Source: Paenibacillus sp. FSL H3-0469 (lineage in GTDB: Bacteria > Bacillota > Bacilli > Paenibacillales > Paenibacillaceae). From it: 64,000 nt of DNA. Location: positions 7,378,001-7,442,000 of the forward strand of contig NZ_CP150302.1 in the NCBI RefSeq assembly GCF_038051945.1, given 5' to 3'. Positions 63,952 through 64,000 of this stretch are shown here, piece by piece (position 1 is the stretch's first letter; each line of letters begins with the position of its first letter). A model generated the notes under the pieces. The model saw only the letters and a program-made list of their open reading frames with translations. It made no database searches and had not been told where the DNA came from. Made by a program: the position numbers and the translations under genes.

Positions 63952-64000
63952 ATGACAAGCACAAAACAGAGCCAGCGGTTATGGTACACGGAGCCGGCAC
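63952..64000 (+). CDS. Start of a GH95 alpha-L-fucosidase (truncated by window end)
   Basis: ATG 63952 follows GAAGGAGC. The first 16 residues include RLWYTEPA, the usual opening of GH95 enzymes. It fits the fucose-oxidation operon directly upstream, but too little is present to be certain. Confidence 0.65.
   Translation, partial: MTSTKQSQRLWYTEPA

Overview
The window looks like a chromosomal stretch of a Paenibacillus-type Firmicute. The evidence is strong Shine-Dalgarno sites, frequent TTG/GTG starts, yqhH-yqhG and yqzE homologues, a Bacillus-style cydABDC operon, and many AraC regulators beside LplB/YtcP-type sugar transporters. Most genes look moderately GC-rich. The block at about 14.2-18.1 kb is clearly AT-rich and looks acquired.

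Layout. 0-4 kb: two short-chain dehydrogenases, each divergent from its own regulator (a MerR protein with two textbook 19-bp-spacer operators, and an MmyB-type XRE protein). 3.7-10.2 kb: envelope and housekeeping genes (divergent polysaccharide deacetylase, Zn amidase, yqzE, a secreted protein, yqhG, the SNF2 helicase yqhH). 10.4-14.1 kb: a B12-dependent ribonucleotide reductase, nrdJ, with tandem NrdR boxes upstream and an in-frame intein inserted just before the catalytic NPCGE cysteine. 14.2-18.1 kb: the AT-rich island, with a 59-aa protein and a large DEAD/DEAH helicase whose frame is broken by an apparent single-base change. 18.2-24.0 kb: cydABDC (cytochrome bd and its assembly exporter). 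24.1-29.0 kb: a TetR-controlled heterodimeric ABC exporter.

29-64 kb is a plant-glycan utilisation region. It holds a GH95-like enzyme, a carboxylesterase, two ABC importers (each with two permeases and a lipoprotein), GH2, GH8 exo-oligoxylanase, two GH43 enzymes, GH31, five stand-alone AraC regulators, one complete LytS-like kinase/AraC response-regulator pair and one orphan AraC response regulator. It ends with an aldo/keto reductase, fuconolactonase-type amidohydrolase and zinc dehydrogenase leading into a second GH95 gene. The set fits uptake and breakdown of xylan or xyloglucan oligosaccharides, with oxidation of released L-fucose. CcpA (cre) sites are plausible in front of the importers.

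Three intergenic regions (5.9, 51.0-51.4 and 56.3-56.5 kb) carry palindromic boxes repeated every 50-52 nt. They differ in sequence but share this architecture, and they are the least explained structures here. The other items most worth a second look are the NrdJ intein, the interrupted helicase, and an Ala/Pro/Gly-rich insertion in YqhG.
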